From Burkholderia ambifaria (GTDB lineage: Bacteria > Pseudomonadota > Gammaproteobacteria > Burkholderiales > Burkholderiaceae): 64,000 nt of DNA. The position numbers and the translations under genes were made by a program. The DNA lies in contig NZ_LKPJ01000010.1 in assembly GCF_001443045.1 (NCBI RefSeq), positions 141,209 to 205,208 on the forward strand, in the 5' to 3' direction. Positions 6,890 to 17,466 of the stretch are shown in pieces (the first letter of the stretch is position 1; each line of letters begins with the position of its first letter). Under the pieces are notes generated by a model. That model had not been told where the DNA came from. It ran no database searches and worked only from the letters and a program-made list of their open reading frames with translations.

Positions 6890-7720
6890 TTACTGCCGCG
6901 CCGTCCGCGCGTTATCCGGCATCGGCTGGTTGTAGTTCGTGCGAAACGGATTGATGTCGAGCCCGCCGCGGCGCGTATAGCGCGCATACACCGCGAGCTT
7001 CACCGGTTTGCACGCATGCAGGATGTCGAGGAAGATGCGCTCGACGCACTGCTCGTGAAAGCCCGTGTGATTGCGGAACGAGATGATGTAGCGCAGCAGC
7101 CCCGCATGATCGATCTGCGGGCCGACATAGTGGATCTGCACGCTGCCCCAGTCGGGCTGGCCGGTGACCGGGCAGTTCGAGCGCAGCAGGTCGGACACGA
7201 GCGTCTCCTCGACCGGCGCTTCGTCCTCGGCGTCGGCGGCCGACAGCAGCGACGGATCCGGTTCGTACACGTCAGTGTCGAGGTCGAGCCGGTCGAGCGA
7301 CAGCCCGTCGAGCTCTTCCATTTCGAGCTTGCCGAAATCGTGCGGCGACACGAGCTGCACCGATACGCTCGCGCCGCACGCGGCCGACACGTCGCGCTTC
7401 AGCACGTCGCGCACCGCATCGATCGAGTCGAACTTCGATTGCGCAAACGAACCGAGGTATAGCTTGAACGACTTCGATTCGACGATGTTCGGCGATTCGG
7501 CCGGCACGAAGAACGTCGCGACCGCGAGCTGCGGCTTGCCACGCGCGTTGAGCCACGACAGCTCGTACGCGTTCCAGATGTCGGTGCCGAAGAACGGCAG
7601 CGCCGACGTGATGCCGAGCTGCTCGCGCGCCCCGGCGCGCGGGATCGGGAACAGCAGCGACGCATCGTACTGGGCAGCGTAGACGGTGGCCTTGCCGAGC
7701 GGGGAATGTTCGGGATTCAT
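6890..7720 (-). CDS. queF: NADPH-dependent 7-cyano-7-deazaguanine reductase QueF
   Basis: A 276-residue long-form (two-domain) QueF that reduces the nitrile preQ0 to the amine preQ1 in queuosine tRNA modification. Visible features are [18 protein letters not shown] (the NADPH and ESKS region), [12 protein letters not shown] with Cys183 as the nucleophile forming the thioimide and Asp190 as proton donor, and [10 protein letters not shown] with His222 and Glu223 for substrate binding. The length fits the proteobacterial YqcD type, not the short Bacillus type. The ATG at 7720 lies eight bases after the stop of ilvA on the same strand, so the two are probably co-transcribed. Confidence 0.96.
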   Translation of the reverse strand: MNPEHSPLGKATVYAAQYDASLLFPIPRAGAREQLGITSALPFFGTDIWNAYELSWLNARGKPQLAVATFFVPAESPNIVESKSFKLYLGSFAQSKFDSIDAVRDVLKRDVSAACGASVSVQLVSPHDFGKLEMEELDGLSLDRLDLDTDVYEPDPSLLSAADAEDEAPVEETLVSDLLRSNCPVTGQPDWGSVQIHYVGPQIDHAGLLRYIISFRNHTGFHEQCVERIFLDILHACKPVKLAVYARYTRRGGLDINPFRTNYNQPMPDNARTARQ

Positions 7721-7728
7721 TGAAGCCT

Positions 7729-9252
7729 TTACGACAGGAAGAGGCGGTAGGCCGGATTGGCGCTCTCTTCGACATACGGATAGCCGAGCGCCGCGAGGAA
7801 GCGTTCGAACTCGGCGCGATCGGCCTGCGGCACTTGCAGCCCGACGAGGATCGAGCTGTAGTCCGCGCCCTGGTTGCGGTAGTGGAACAGGCTGATGTTC
7901 CAGTCCGGCGCCATCGACGACAGGAACTTCATCAGCGCGCCCGGCCGTTCCGGGAATTCGAAGCGGAACAGGCGTTCGTCGAGCGCGAGCGGCGAGCGGC
8001 CGCCCACCATGTAGCGGATGTGTTCCTTCGACAGCTCGTCGTGCGTCAGGTCGACGGTCTTGAAGCCGTGCGATTCGAAGTTCGCGGCGATTTCGGCCGA
8101 CTCGCCGCGCCGCTTGATCTGCACGCCGACGAAGATGTGCGCGGACTGCGCATCGGCGATCCGGTAGTTGAACTCGGTCACGTTGCGGTCGCCGACGAGC
8201 GAGCAGAAGCGCTTGAAGCTGCCGCGCTCCTCGGGGATCGTGACCGCGAACACGGCTTCGCGCGCCTCGCCGACTTCCGCGCGTTCGGCAACGAAGCGCA
8301 TCCGGTCGAAGTTCATGTTCGCGCCGGACGTGACCGCGACGAGCGTCTGGTTCTCGATCCCTTCGCGTTCCGCATAGCGTTTCGCGCCGGCGACCGCGAG
8401 CGCGCCGGACGGCTCGAGCACGCTGCGCGTGTCCTGGAACACGTCCTTGATCGCCGCGCACAGCGCGTCGGTGTCGACGGTCACGACGCCGTCGAGGAAT
8501 TCGCGGCAGAGCCGGAAGGTTTCCTCGCCGACGAGCTTCACCGCGGTGCCGTCCGCGAACAGGCCGACCTCGGCCAGCTCGACGCGCTCGCCCTTCTGCA
8601 GCGACTGCGCCATCGCGCACGAATCCTCGGCCTGCACGCCGAATACCTTGATCTCCGGCCGCACCGCCTTGACATACGCGGCCACGCCGGCCGCGAGGCC
8701 GCCGCCGCCGATCGGCACGAAGATCGCGTGAATCGGGCCCTGGTGCTGACGCAGGATTTCCATCGCGATCGTGCCCTGGCCGGCGATCACGTACGGATCG
8801 TCGAACGGGTGGACGAACGTGAGATCGCGTTCCGCCTGCACCTTCACCGCGTGCGCGTACGCATCGCTGTACGACTCGCCCGCCTGGATCACCTCGACGC
8901 TCGGGCCGCCGTGCGCGCGCACCGCATCGACCTTCACCTGCGGCGTCGTGACGGGCACGACGATCACGGCCTTGATGCCCATCCGGGACGCCGAGAACGC
9001 GACGCCCTGCGCATGATTGCCGGCCGATGCCGTAATCACGCCGCGCGCGAGCGCGGCGGCCGGAATGTGCGCCATCTTGTTGTACGCGCCGCGCAGCTTG
9101 AACGAGAACACCGGCTGGTTGTCCTCGCGCTTCAGGTAAACGGGGTTGCGCAGCCGGGCCGACAGGTTGCGGGCGGGTTCGAGTTCCGTCTCGAGCGCGA
9201 CGTCGTAGACGCGCGCAGTGAGGATTTTCTTCAGGTAATCGTGGGATGCCAT
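7729..9252 (-). CDS. ilvA: Threonine ammonia-lyase, biosynthetic
   Basis: A 507-residue PLP enzyme that converts L-threonine to 2-oxobutanoate, the first step to isoleucine. The PLP lysine is Lys52 in [12 protein letters not shown]. Glycine-rich PLP-phosphate contacts include [13 protein letters not shown] and [18 protein letters not shown]. Two C-terminal ACT-like domains (about residues 330-500) carry isoleucine and valine allosteric control, as in the biosynthetic and not the catabolic enzyme. Length matches the biosynthetic type. The ATG at 9252 is followed at the far end by queF. It is divergent from the large FAD/Fe-S oxidoreductase gene across a long spacer. Confidence 0.96.
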   Translation of the reverse strand: MASHDYLKKILTARVYDVALETELEPARNLSARLRNPVYLKREDNQPVFSFKLRGAYNKMAHIPAAALARGVITASAGNHAQGVAFSASRMGIKAVIVVPVTTPQVKVDAVRAHGGPSVEVIQAGESYSDAYAHAVKVQAERDLTFVHPFDDPYVIAGQGTIAMEILRQHQGPIHAIFVPIGGGGLAAGVAAYVKAVRPEIKVFGVQAEDSCAMAQSLQKGERVELAEVGLFADGTAVKLVGEETFRLCREFLDGVVTVDTDALCAAIKDVFQDTRSVLEPSGALAVAGAKRYAEREGIENQTLVAVTSGANMNFDRMRFVAERAEVGEAREAVFAVTIPEERGSFKRFCSLVGDRNVTEFNYRIADAQSAHIFVGVQIKRRGESAEIAANFESHGFKTVDLTHDELSKEHIRYMVGGRSPLALDERLFRFEFPERPGALMKFLSSMAPDWNISLFHYRNQGADYSSILVGLQVPQADRAEFERFLAALGYPYVEESANPAYRLFLS

Positions 9253-9828
9253 GGGCGCTCGCGTGCGGTGCGGAAAGCAGACGGTAAAGGATCAATGATA
9301 GCGCCAAGGGTCCGCCCGCATGCAAGCGGCATGCCGGGTGCACGGGCGCGGAACCGTGCCGGCGGGCGTGTTTGAAGGGTGGAGTGTCCTTTTTTACCGG
9401 TTTAACCGCACGGTTACCGACCGGACGGACGGCGAATGTCGGCGCAAAACCGTGCCGAACCAGGCCCGGCGCGGGTTGCGGCGAAAGCCCCACGACCTGT
9501 CCGGCGTGCCACGGAAGACCCGATCATGGGTTAGAATTCCGTTTTGAATCAAGGATCGGAAGATGCAGAGGCACCCTCGGATCGCCCCGTTGAAGCCGAC
9601 GCCGCGTGCAGCCAGCCCCGCGGCGGAGCGGCATGCGCGCCGCGCGCGATCGTGCTGATGGCTCCGAGTGCCGCCAGGCCCTGCCGGCCAGGAACGGTGA
9701 GTCCAGTCCCGCTCCGGCCCCATGCGAGATAGTCGCGCGCCTGGCACCAGAACAGATTTCCCCAAGATTGCGCCTACGCGCTTGCCGACGCCCGTGCACG
9801 GTGTATCGGCCCTCCGAGTCGTCCGAAC
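9253..9828. other. 576-base divergent intergenic region
   Basis: This separates ilvA (minus) from the large oxidoreductase gene (plus). No convincing gene is seen. A TAGAAT hexamer at 9532-9537 in a locally AT-richer patch resembles a -10 box, but no matching -35 was found. The region could hold leader sequences for either gene. Confidence 0.4.
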
Positions 9829-12800
9829 ATGAACGCACCACAAGTTTTCGATCCGCATGGCGCGGCCGCCGCCGTCGCCGCCGACCCCGCGCCCCGACTG
9901 CGCGAGATTCCCTACAACTACACGTCCTTCTCCGACCGCGAGATCGTGATCCGCCTGCTCGGCGAGGAGGCGTGGTCGGTACTCGACGAGCTGCGCGCCG
10001 AACGCCGCACGGGCCGCTCGGCACGGATGCTGTATGAAGTGCTCGGCGACATCTGGGTCGTGCGCCGCAACCCGTACCTGCAGGACGACCTGCTCGACAA
10101 CCCGAAGCGTCGCGCGCTGCTGATCGAGGCGCTGAACCACCGCCTGACCGAGATCGGCAAGCGCCGCCGTGCCGACCTGACCGCGCACCACGACGACGCA
10201 GGCCGCGAACGCGCCGGACGCGTCGAGATGCTCGAGGCCGCCGCGCAGCGCGCGGTCAACGAGTTCGCCGACGAGTTCGACAAGATGGCCGACCTGCGCC
10301 GCCGTGCGACCAAGGCACTCGGCCGCTGCACGCAGAAGGACAACATCCGCTTCGACGGGCTGTCGCGCGTGTCGCACGTGACGGACGCGACCGACTGGCG
10401 CGTCGAATACCCGTTCGTCGTGCTGACCCCCGATACCGAGGCCGAGATCGCGGCGCTGATCAAGGCCTGCTTCGAGCTCGGCCTGACCGTGATCCCGCGC
10501 GGCGGCGGCACCGGCTACACGGGCGGCGCGGTGCCGCTCACGCCGTTCTCCGCGGTGATCAACACCGAGAAGCTCGAACAGCTCGGCGCGGTCGAGCTGA
10601 CCGAGCTGCCGGGCGTCGCGCACAAGGTGCCGACGATCTTCTCCGGCGCGGGCGTCGTCACGCGCCGCGTGACGGAGGCGGCCGAAGCGGCCGGCTACGT
10701 GTTCGCGGTCGATCCGACCTCGCTCGACGCATCGTGCATCGGCGGCAACGTCGCGATGAACGCGGGCGGCAAGAAGGCCGTGCTGTGGGGCACCGCGCTC
10801 GACAACCTGGCCTGGTGGCGGATGGTCGACCCGGACGGCAACTGGCTCGAAGTCACGCGCCACGAGCACAACCAGGGCAAGATCCACGACATCGCGGTCG
10901 CGCGCTTCGAGCTGAAGTGGTTCGACGGCGCCTACGCGCCGGGCGAGAAGCTGCTGAAGAGCGAGATGCTCGAGATCGAAGGCCGCCGGTTCCGCAAGGA
11001 AGGGCTCGGCAAGGACGTGACCGACAAGTTCCTCGCCGGCCTGCCGGGCGTGCAGAAGGAAGGCTGCGACGGGCTGATCACGTCGGCGCGCTGGGTGCTG
11101 CACAAGATGCCCGCGCACACGCGCACCGTCTGCCTCGAATTCTTCGGCCAGGCGCGCGAGGCGATCCCGAGCATCGTCGAGATCAAGGACTACCTGTTCG
11201 AGACGTCGAAGCAGGGCGGCGCGATCCTCGCGGGCCTCGAGCACCTCGACGAGCGCTATCTGCGCGCGGTCGGCTACGCGACCAAGAGCAAGCGCAACAC
11301 ATTCCCGAAGATGGTGCTGATCGGCGACATCGTCGGCGATGACGCCGATGCGGTCGCGCACGCGACGTCCGAAGTGATCCGGATGGCGAACGGCAAGAGC
11401 GGCGAAGGCTTCGTCGCGGTGAGCGCCGAGGCGCGCAAGCGCTTCTGGCTCGACCGCAGCCGCACGGCCGCGATCGCGAAGCACACGAACGCGTTCAAGA
11501 TCAACGAAGACGTCGTGATCCCGCTGAACCGGATGGGCGAGTACACCGACGGCATCGAGCGGATCAACATCGAGCTGTCGCTGAAGAACAAGCTGCAGCT
11601 GGTCGATGCGCTCGAAGCGTTTTTCCGCGCCGGCAACCTGCCGCTCGGCAAGACCGACGACGCGAACGAGATCCCGAGCGCCGAACTGCTCGAAGACCGC
11701 GTCCAGCAGGCGCTGGAGCTGCTCAAGCGCGTGCGCGCGCGCTGGGAATTCGTGCGCGACCGGCTCGACCAGCCGCTGCGCGAGGCGCAGCACTACCTGG
11801 TGCAGCTCGGCTACGAGGCGCTCGCCGAGAAGTTCGCGGATCGCGCGGACGAGCAGCCGGGTGCGACCGTGTTCCACATCACGCAGGACCGCACGGTGCG
11901 CATCTCGTGGAAGCAGGAGATCCGCGCGGAGCTGCGCGCGATCTTCAACGGCGGCGCGTTCAAGCAGATCCTCGACGAGGCGCAGGCGATCCACAAGCAG
12001 GTGCTGCGCGGTCGCGTGTTCGTCGCGCTGCACATGCACGCGGGCGACGGCAACGTCCACACCAACCTGCCGGTCAACTCCGACAACTACGAGATGCTGC
12101 AGGACGCCCACGCGGCGGTCGCACGCATCATGACGCTCGCGCGTTCGCTCGACGGCGTGATTTCCGGCGAGCATGGCATCGGCATCACGAAGCTCGAGTT
12201 CCTGACCGACGACGAGATCGCCGAATTCCGCGCGTACAAGCAGCGTGTCGACCCGAACGGCCGCTTCAACAAGGGCAAGCTGCTCGAAGGCGCCGATCTG
12301 CGCAACGCGTATACGCCGAGCTTCGGGCTGATGGGGTACGAGTCGCTGATCATGAAGCAGTCCGACATCGGCGCGATCGCCGATTCGGTGAAGGACTGCC
12401 TGCGCTGCGGCAAGTGCAAGCCGGTGTGCGCGACCCACGTGCCGCGCGCGAACCTGCTGTACAGCCCGCGCAACAAGATCCTCGCGACGTCGCTGCTGGT
12501 CGAGGCGTTCCTGTACGAGGAGCAGACGCGCCGCGGCGTGTCGATCAAGCACTGGGACGAGTTCAACGACGTGGCCGACCACTGCACGGTGTGCCACAAG
12601 TGCGCGACGCCGTGCCCGGTGAAGATCGACTTCGGCGACGTCACGATGAACATGCGCAACCTGTTGCGCAAGATGGGCAAGAAGAAGTTCAACGCCGGCA
12701 ATGCGGCGGGGATGTTCTTCCTGAACGCGACCAACCCGCAGACGATCAACATCGCGCGCGGCGTGATGATGGGCGTCGGCTACAAGGTGCAGCGCTTCGC

Positions 12801-13857
12801 GAACGACATGCTGAAGAAGGTCGTGACGAAGCAGACGCAGCACCCGCCGGCGACGGTCGGCAAGCCGCCGGTGGTCGAGCAGGTGATCCACTTCGTCAAC
12901 AAGAAGATGCCGGGCAACCTGCCGAAGAAGACGGCGCGCGCGCTGCTCGACATCGAGGACAACAAGATCGTGCCGATCATCCGCAACCCGAAGTCGACGA
13001 CCGTCGATTCGGAAGCGGTGTTCTACTTCCCGGGCTGCGGCTCCGAGCGCCTGTTCTCGCAGGTCGGGCTCGCGACGCAGGCGATGCTGTGGGAGGCGGG
13101 TGTGCAGACGGTGCTGCCGCCGGGCTACCTGTGCTGCGGCTATCCGCAGCGCGGCTCGGGCCAGTACGACAAGGCCGAGAAGATCGTCACGGACAACCGC
13201 GTGCTGTTCCACCGGGTCGCGAACACGCTGAACTACCTCGACATCAAGACGGTGGTCGTGTCGTGCGGCACGTGCTACGACCAGCTCGCCGGCTACGAAT
13301 TCGACAAGATCTTCCCGGGCTGCCGGATCATCGACATCCACGAGTTCCTGCTCGAGAAGGGGATGAAGCTCGACGGCGTGACGGGCACGCGCTACATGTA
13401 TCACGACCCGTGCCACACGCCGATCAAGACGATGGACCCGGTGAAGCTCGTCAACGAGCTGATGGGTGCGGAGAAGGACGGCTACAAGATCGAGAAGAAC
13501 GAGCGTTGCTGCGGCGAATCGGGCACGCTCGCGGTCACGCGTCCGGACGTGTCGACGCAGGTTCGCTTCCGCAAGGAAGAGGAAATCCGCAAGGGTGCCG
13601 CGAAGCTGCGCAGCATCCCGGTCGTGGCCGGCGATGCGCCGGCGCCGGCCGCGGCCGCGGCCGCGAACGGCCCGGACGTCAAGATCCTGACGAGCTGCCC
13701 GTCGTGCCTGCAGGGCCTGTCGCGCTACAACGAGGACGCGAACATCGAGGCCGACTACATCGTGGTCGAAATCGCGCGCCAGGTGCTCGGCGAGAACTGG
13801 ATGGCCGACTATGTCGCACACGCGAACAATGGCGGGATCGAGCGCGTGCTGGTCTAA
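9829..13857 (+). CDS. FAD-binding oxidoreductase fused to Fe-S/CCG domains (DUF3683, D-lactate/glycolate dehydrogenase-like)
   Basis: A 1342-residue multidomain flavoprotein. The N-terminal ~170 residues match the DUF3683 extension. An FAD-binding type-4 domain follows (about 190-400, with [17 protein letters not shown]), then a FAD-oxidase C-terminal domain ending near [15 protein letters not shown] and [10 protein letters not shown]. Two 4Fe-4S sites follow near residues 857 and 918 ([11 protein letters not shown] and [14 protein letters not shown]), then two CCG domains ([41 protein letters not shown]) as in GlpC and LldE. It combines the D-2-hydroxyacid dehydrogenase and Fe-S subunits in one chain. 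The probable role is membrane-associated oxidation of D-lactate or a related 2-hydroxy acid with electrons passed to quinone. The substrate is unproven. Confidence 0.85.
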   Translation: MNAPQVFDPHGAAAAVAADPAPRLREIPYNYTSFSDREIVIRLLGEEAWSVLDELRAERRTGRSARMLYEVLGDIWVVRRNPYLQDDLLDNPKRRALLIEALNHRLTEIGKRRRADLTAHHDDAGRERAGRVEMLEAAAQRAVNEFADEFDKMADLRRRATKALGRCTQKDNIRFDGLSRVSHVTDATDWRVEYPFVVLTPDTEAEIAALIKACFELGLTVIPRGGGTGYTGGAVPLTPFSAVINTEKLEQLGAVELTELPGVAHKVPTIFSGAGVVTRRVTEAAEAAGYVFAVDPTSLDASCIGGNVAMNAGGKKAVLWGTALDNLAWWRMVDPDGNWLEVTRHEHNQGKIHDIAVARFELKWFDGAYAPGEKLLKSEMLEIEGRRFRKEGLGKDVTDKFLAGLPGVQKEGCDGLITSARWVLHKMPAHTRTVCLEFFGQAREAIPSIVEIKDYLFETSKQGGAILAGLEHLDERYLRAVGYATKSKRNTFPKMVLIGDIVGDDADAVAHATSEVIRMANGKSGEGFVAVSAEARKRFWLDRSRTAAIAKHTNAFKINEDVVIPLNRMGEYTDGIERINIELSLKNKLQLVDALEAFFRAGNLPLGKTDDANEIPSAELLEDRVQQALELLKRVRARWEFVRDRLDQPLREAQHYLVQLGYEALAEKFADRADEQPGATVFHITQDRTVRISWKQEIRAELRAIFNGGAFKQILDEAQAIHKQVLRGRVFVALHMHAGDGNVHTNLPVNSDNYEMLQDAHAAVARIMTLARSLDGVISGEHGIGITKLEFLTDDEIAEFRAYKQRVDPNGRFNKGKLLEGADLRNAYTPSFGLMGYESLIMKQSDIGAIADSVKDCLRCGKCKPVCATHVPRANLLYSPRNKILATSLLVEAFLYEEQTRRGVSIKHWDEFNDVADHCTVCHKCATPCPVKIDFGDVTMNMRNLLRKMGKKKFNAGNAAGMFFLNATNPQTINIARGVMMGVGYKVQRFANDMLKKVVTKQTQHPPATVGKPPVVEQVIHFVNKKMPGNLPKKTARALLDIEDNKIVPIIRNPKSTTVDSEAVFYFPGCGSERLFSQVGLATQAMLWEAGVQTVLPPGYLCCGYPQRGSGQYDKAEKIVTDNRVLFHRVANTLNYLDIKTVVVSCGTCYDQLAGYEFDKIFPGCRIIDIHEFLLEKGMKLDGVTGTRYMYHDPCHTPIKTMDPVKLVNELMGAEKDGYKIEKNERCCGESGTLAVTRPDVSTQVRFRKEEEIRKGAAKLRSIPVVAGDAPAPAAAAAANGPDVKILTSCPSCLQGLSRYNEDANIEADYIVVEIARQVLGENWMADYVAHANNGGIERVLV

Positions 13858-13942
13858 TGCGGGCATGACGGCCGCCCGGCCGGGCCAGGGACGAGCGGGC
13901 GCCGTCGCACACGCGACGGCGCCCGTCCACATGGGAGCGACG

Positions 13943-14386
13943 ATGGAATGCGTGTTTTGCCGTGAAGACGGCGGCGAGGTGCTCTGGCAGGACGACATGC
14001 TGCGCGTCGTCCTCGCGACGGGCGAGCACGAGTACCCGGGCTTCTGCCGGGTGATCTGGGGCACGCACGTGGCCGAGTTCTCCGATCTCGGCGAGCCCGA
14101 GCGGGCACATCTGATGCGCGTGGTGTACGCGGTGGAGCGGGCCGTGCGCCGCGTGATGCAGCCGAACAAGGTGAATCTCGCGAGCCTCGGCAACATGGTG
14201 CCGCACGTGCACTGGCACGTGATCCCGCGCTTCTCGAACGACGCCCATTTTCCTCAGCCCGTCTGGGCGCCGCGCCAGCGCGGCGTGTCCGAGGCGCTGC
14301 TGCGCACGCGCGCGGCGCAGGCCTCGCTGCTGCACAATGCGGTGCGCGAGGAAATTCAACGAACGACCGATCCGAGGCAGCCATGA
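13943..14386 (+). CDS. HIT family nucleotide-binding protein
   Basis: A 147-residue protein of the histidine triad family; members hydrolyse or transfer nucleotides from AMP-linked compounds. The catalytic motif is HVHWHVIPR (His-x-His-x-His). An N-terminal CVFC pair is common in zinc-binding HIT proteins. I chose the start at 13943 (MECVFCRED) because GGGAGCG lies six bases upstream; in-frame ATGs further up would add residues unlike the family. The stop overlaps the start of the DUF971 gene by four bases (ATGA), so the two are coupled and lead into ubiE. Substrate unknown. Confidence 0.88.
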   Translation: MECVFCREDGGEVLWQDDMLRVVLATGEHEYPGFCRVIWGTHVAEFSDLGEPERAHLMRVVYAVERAVRRVMQPNKVNLASLGNMVPHVHWHVIPRFSNDAHFPQPVWAPRQRGVSEALLRTRAAQASLLHNAVREEIQRTTDPRQP

Positions 14387-14796
14387 GCGGTTTGACTTCC
14401 ACGACGCCGATTCCGTCCGGCGTCGTCGTGCACGCGGTGTCGCGCGTGCTCGAATTGCAGTACCCGAACGGAGACAGTTTCCGGATTCCGTTCGAGCTGA
14501 TGCGCGTCTATTCGCCGTCGGCAGAGGTGCGCGGCCACGGGCCCGGCCAAGAGACGCTGCAGACGGGCAAGCGCGAGGTGACGATCACGGCGCTCGAGGG
14601 CGTGGGCAACTACGCGCTGCAGCCGACGTTCTCCGACGGCCATTCGACCGGCATCTACTCGTGGGACCTGCTGTACGAACTGGCGACGCAGCAGGACGCG
14701 CTGTGGCGCGACTATTTCGACAAACTGAAGGCGGCGGGCGTCGAGCGCGACGCGCCGATGCAGGCGGCCCCCGCGCCGCACGGCCACTGCCACTGA
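14383..14796 (+). CDS. DUF971 domain-containing protein
   Basis: A 137-residue protein whose N-terminal ~100 residues match DUF971 (gamma-butyrobetaine hydroxylase N-terminal-like). Visible segments are [20 protein letters not shown] and [19 protein letters not shown]. The C-terminal PHGHCH is His/Cys rich and could bind metal. DUF971 domains occur in Fe-S or metal-handling contexts; the precise role is unknown. In beta-proteobacteria this gene commonly precedes ubiE, as here. The ATG overlaps the HIT gene stop (ATGA), so the two are translationally coupled. Confidence 0.85.
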   Translation: MSGLTSTTPIPSGVVVHAVSRVLELQYPNGDSFRIPFELMRVYSPSAEVRGHGPGQETLQTGKREVTITALEGVGNYALQPTFSDGHSTGIYSWDLLYELATQQDALWRDYFDKLKAAGVERDAPMQAAPAPHGHCH

Positions 14797-14848
14797 AATC
14801 GACGGCGCCCGCTCGGCGCCGTCTTGCCATTTACTGAGGATCAACGCG

Positions 14849-15580
14849 ATGAGCAAAACCCACTTCGGCTTCGAAAGCGTCGAGGAAAACGAAAAAGCGA
14901 AGAAAGTGGCGGGCGTGTTCCATTCGGTCGCGAGCAACTACGATCTGATGAACGACCTGATGTCGGCCGGCATGCACCGCGCGTGGAAGGCGTTCACGAT
15001 CGCGCAGGCGAACGTGCGCCCCGGCTTCAAGGTGCTCGACATCGCGGCCGGCACGGGCGACCTGACCAAGGCGTTCGCGAAGGCGGCCGGCCCGACGGGC
15101 GAAGTCTGGCACACCGACATCAACGAATCGATGCTGCGCGTCGGCCGCGACCGGCTGCTCGACAAGGGCATCGTGACGCCGTTGCTGCTGTGCGATGCCG
15201 AGAAAATTCCCTTTCCGGACAACTACTTCGATGTGGTCACGGTCGCGTTCGGGCTGCGCAACATGACGCACAAGGACGCCGCGCTCGCCGAGATGCGCCG
15301 TGTGACGAAGCCCGGCGGCCGCGTGATGGTGCTGGAATTCTCGAAAGTCTGGGATCCGCTGAAAAAAGCGTACGATCTGTATTCTTTCAAAGTATTACCG
15401 TGGCTTGGCGACAAGTTCGCGAAAGATGCTGAAAGTTATCGGTATCTTGCCGAATCTATCCGGATGCATCCGGATCAAGACACGCTGAAGACGATGATGG
15501 AACAAGCGGGCCTCGATGCCGTCAAATATTACAATTTGTCAGGTGGCGTGGTAGCTTTACACCTAGGAACCAAGTACTAA
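14849..15580 (+). CDS. ubiE: Ubiquinone/menaquinone biosynthesis C-methyltransferase
   Basis: A 243-residue SAM-dependent methyltransferase that C-methylates 2-methoxy-6-polyprenyl-benzoquinol in ubiquinone synthesis. The SAM motif is [15 protein letters not shown] (about residues 71-85), and signature segments [17 protein letters not shown] and [17 protein letters not shown] are present. Start ATG follows GAGGATCAACGCG. The final third (from about 15365) uses AT-richer codons, including two TTA and one CTA leucine codons, unlike the rest of the gene, yet the protein stays intact ([14 protein letters not shown] at the end). It lies in a cluster with ubiJ and ubiB. Confidence 0.96.
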   Translation: MSKTHFGFESVEENEKAKKVAGVFHSVASNYDLMNDLMSAGMHRAWKAFTIAQANVRPGFKVLDIAAGTGDLTKAFAKAAGPTGEVWHTDINESMLRVGRDRLLDKGIVTPLLLCDAEKIPFPDNYFDVVTVAFGLRNMTHKDAALAEMRRVTKPGGRVMVLEFSKVWDPLKKAYDLYSFKVLPWLGDKFAKDAESYRYLAESIRMHPDQDTLKTMMEQAGLDAVKYYNLSGGVVALHLGTKY

Positions 15581-15621
15581 GGGGTTCTTTCCATACATTT
15601 GTCTTACATCTGGAGAAGCTG

Positions 15622-16665
15622 ATGTCCGAATCGCGTTCGTTGTTCAACCGTAGCAAGCCGTCGAAGCCGTGGGCTCGACGGGTCGGCACGCTGCTGATGG
15701 TCGGCCTGCTCACGGCCGGCACGTTCGCATCGCTCGACGCCGAGGCCAAGCGCATGGGCGGTGGGCGCAGCATCGGCCGTCAGAGCTCCACCGTCACGCA
15801 GCGCCAGGCCACGCCGCCCGCGCAGCAGCCGATGCAGCAGGCCGCGCCGGCGCAGGCGCAGCGCGCGAACCCGGCCGCACCGGCACCGGCCGCGCAGTCC
15901 AACCGCTCGCGCTGGCTCGGGCCGATCGCCGGTCTCGCGGCCGGCCTCGGCATCGCGGCGCTGCTGTCGCATTTCGGCCTGGGTGGCGCGTTCGCGAGCA
16001 TGATGGCGAACGTCATCGTGATCGCGCTGCTGGCGATGGTCGGCATCTGGCTGATCCGCAAGTTCATGAACCGTCGCCGTCCGCAGGAACCGGCGTACTC
16101 GGCGGGCGGCTCGGCCTCGTCGTCGGGCGGCTACTCGCAGAGCCCGTCGTTCCAGCAAAACGGCACGGGCAGCAACTATGCCGGCAGCGGCAGCAGCTAT
16201 GCGAACGAAGCGCAGGGCGTGTTCGGCGGCGGCGCGGCGGCCGCCGGCGCGGCGGGCGCGGCGGGCGCGATGGCGGCCGCACCGCTTCAGGTGCCGGCCG
16301 GCTTCGATACCGAAGCGTTCCTGCGTAGCGCGAAGGTCTACTTCGTGCGCCTGCAGGCGGCATGGGACCAGGGCAACCTGGCCGACATCCGCGAGTTCAC
16401 GACGCCGGAAATGTTCGCCGAGATCAAGATCGATCTCGACTCGCGCGGCAACGAGGCGAACCAGACCGACGTTGTGCAGCTCGACGCGGAACTGGTCGCA
16501 ATCGAGGATCGCGGTATCGAGCAGTCGGCGAGCGTGCGCTTCCACGGGCTGATCCGCGAGTCGGCGAATGCGTCGGCGGCGCCGTTCGACGAGGTGTGGA
16601 ACCTGTCGAAGTCGGGCAGCCAGGGCTGGCTGCTCGCGGGTATCCAGCAGATCAACACGCACTGA
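15622..16665 (+). CDS. Tim44-like domain membrane protein
   Basis: A 347-residue protein. A hydrophobic segment near the N-terminus (VGTLLMVGLLTAGTFASLDA, about 21-40) acts as signal or anchor. A Gln/Ala/Pro-rich linker follows, then one or two membrane helices (WLGPIAGLAAGLGIAALLSH and NVIVIALLAMVGIWLI, about 98-155), a Gly/Ser/Ala-rich low-complexity stretch (about 170-220), and a C-terminal Tim44-like/NTF2-type domain (about 230-347) starting FDTEAFLRSAKVYFVRLQAA. Bacterial Tim44-like proteins are inner-membrane proteins of unclear function. The gene sits between ubiE and ubiJ and is followed by a strong terminator. Confidence 0.85.
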   Translation: MSESRSLFNRSKPSKPWARRVGTLLMVGLLTAGTFASLDAEAKRMGGGRSIGRQSSTVTQRQATPPAQQPMQQAAPAQAQRANPAAPAPAAQSNRSRWLGPIAGLAAGLGIAALLSHFGLGGAFASMMANVIVIALLAMVGIWLIRKFMNRRRPQEPAYSAGGSASSSGGYSQSPSFQQNGTGSNYAGSGSSYANEAQGVFGGGAAAAGAAGAAGAMAAAPLQVPAGFDTEAFLRSAKVYFVRLQAAWDQGNLADIREFTTPEMFAEIKIDLDSRGNEANQTDVVQLDAELVAIEDRGIEQSASVRFHGLIRESANASAAPFDEVWNLSKSGSQGWLLAGIQQINTH

Positions 16666-16780
16666 GCGTGACCGGCGGCCGGCTTGCCGGCTGCCCGGGC
16701 GACGGCCGCCGCGCTGCGACCGCTTGCCGCCCGGGTGTGCGGTTGGCCGCGGTCTGCCGACGATCCGACGTTACAATAGA

Positions 16781-16814
16781 AACCCGCGTAGGCGTCCGGC
16801 CTGCGCGGGTTTTT
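16781..16814 (+). terminator. Intrinsic terminator after the Tim44-like gene
   Basis: AACCCGCGTAGGC (16781-16793) pairs with GCCTGCGCGGGTT (16799-16811) with one G-T pair and a 5-base loop. A run of five T (16810-16814) follows. This is a strong rho-independent terminator that separates the Tim44-like gene from ubiJ, whose start lies 14 bases further on. Confidence 0.85.
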
Positions 16815-16827
16815 CTTTCCCAGCCCG

Positions 16828-17454
16828 ATGACCTTTGCCGCCAAGCCTTTTGCTGCTGCTGTCAATCACCTGCTCGCGCGCGAATCATGGGCGCGCGACC
16901 GCCTGATTCCCTATGTGGGCAAGACTGCCCGGATCGACGTGCCCCCCGTCACGCTCACACTGCTCGTGCAGCCCGACGGTTACCTGTCCGCGGTGGAAGC
17001 GCACGATGCGCAACACGTCGACGTGTCGATCGCGCTCGCGGGCGACACCGTTGCGGCATTCCTGCAGGGCGGCCAGGCGGCCGTGATGAAGCACGTGAAG
17101 ATCGAGGGCGACGCGGAGTTCGCGACGCAGATCGCGAAGCTGGCCGAGCATCTGCGCTGGGAACCTGAGGAAGATCTCGCGAAGCTGGTCGGCGACGCGG
17201 CGGCATACCGGATCGCGACGGTCGTGCGCGACGCCGGCGCACGCGCGCGCCGCACCGGCCGCAACGTGCTCGATTCCGTCGCCGAGTACTGGCTCGACGA
17301 GAACCCGCAAGTCGTCCGGCGCACGGCGCTCGGCGGCTTCGACGCCGAACTGGCGCGTGCGCGCGATGCGCTCGCGCGGGTCGAAAAGCGGGTCGAGCGA
17401 CTCGAACAAAAAATCGGCGCGCGCACGGGTTCCGGCCCGCGCGGCGCGCACTGA
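16828..17454 (+). CDS. ubiJ: Ubiquinone biosynthesis accessory factor UbiJ (SCP2 domain)
   Basis: A 208-residue protein with an SCP2 sterol-carrier-type lipid-binding domain (about residues 12-110, with GDTVAAFLQGGQAAVMKHVK and IEGDAEFATQIAKLAEHLRW). A C-terminal coiled-coil segment follows (ELARARDALARVEKRVERLE). UbiJ is a soluble part of the ubiquinone biosynthesis complex that works with UbiK and presents the hydrophobic intermediate. The gene is 12 bases upstream of ubiB, the usual pairing. Its start lies directly after a terminator, so a promoter may lie inside or just before that hairpin, or some readthrough occurs. Confidence 0.92.
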   Translation: MTFAAKPFAAAVNHLLARESWARDRLIPYVGKTARIDVPPVTLTLLVQPDGYLSAVEAHDAQHVDVSIALAGDTVAAFLQGGQAAVMKHVKIEGDAEFATQIAKLAEHLRWEPEEDLAKLVGDAAAYRIATVVRDAGARARRTGRNVLDSVAEYWLDENPQVVRRTALGGFDAELARARDALARVEKRVERLEQKIGARTGSGPRGAH

Positions 17455-17466
17455 GGGCCGCAGGGC

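Noticed and set aside
13811..13942. Longer N-terminus for the HIT protein
   Set aside because: It would overlap the upstream gene and adds residues unlike HIT proteins; GGGAGCG supports the start at 13943.
9394..14196. A 1600-residue open frame on the minus strand
   Set aside because: It lies antisense to the FAD/Fe-S oxidoreductase, HIT and neighbouring genes. It is Arg, His and Asp rich, has no recognisable domain, and reflects GC-rich third-position bias.
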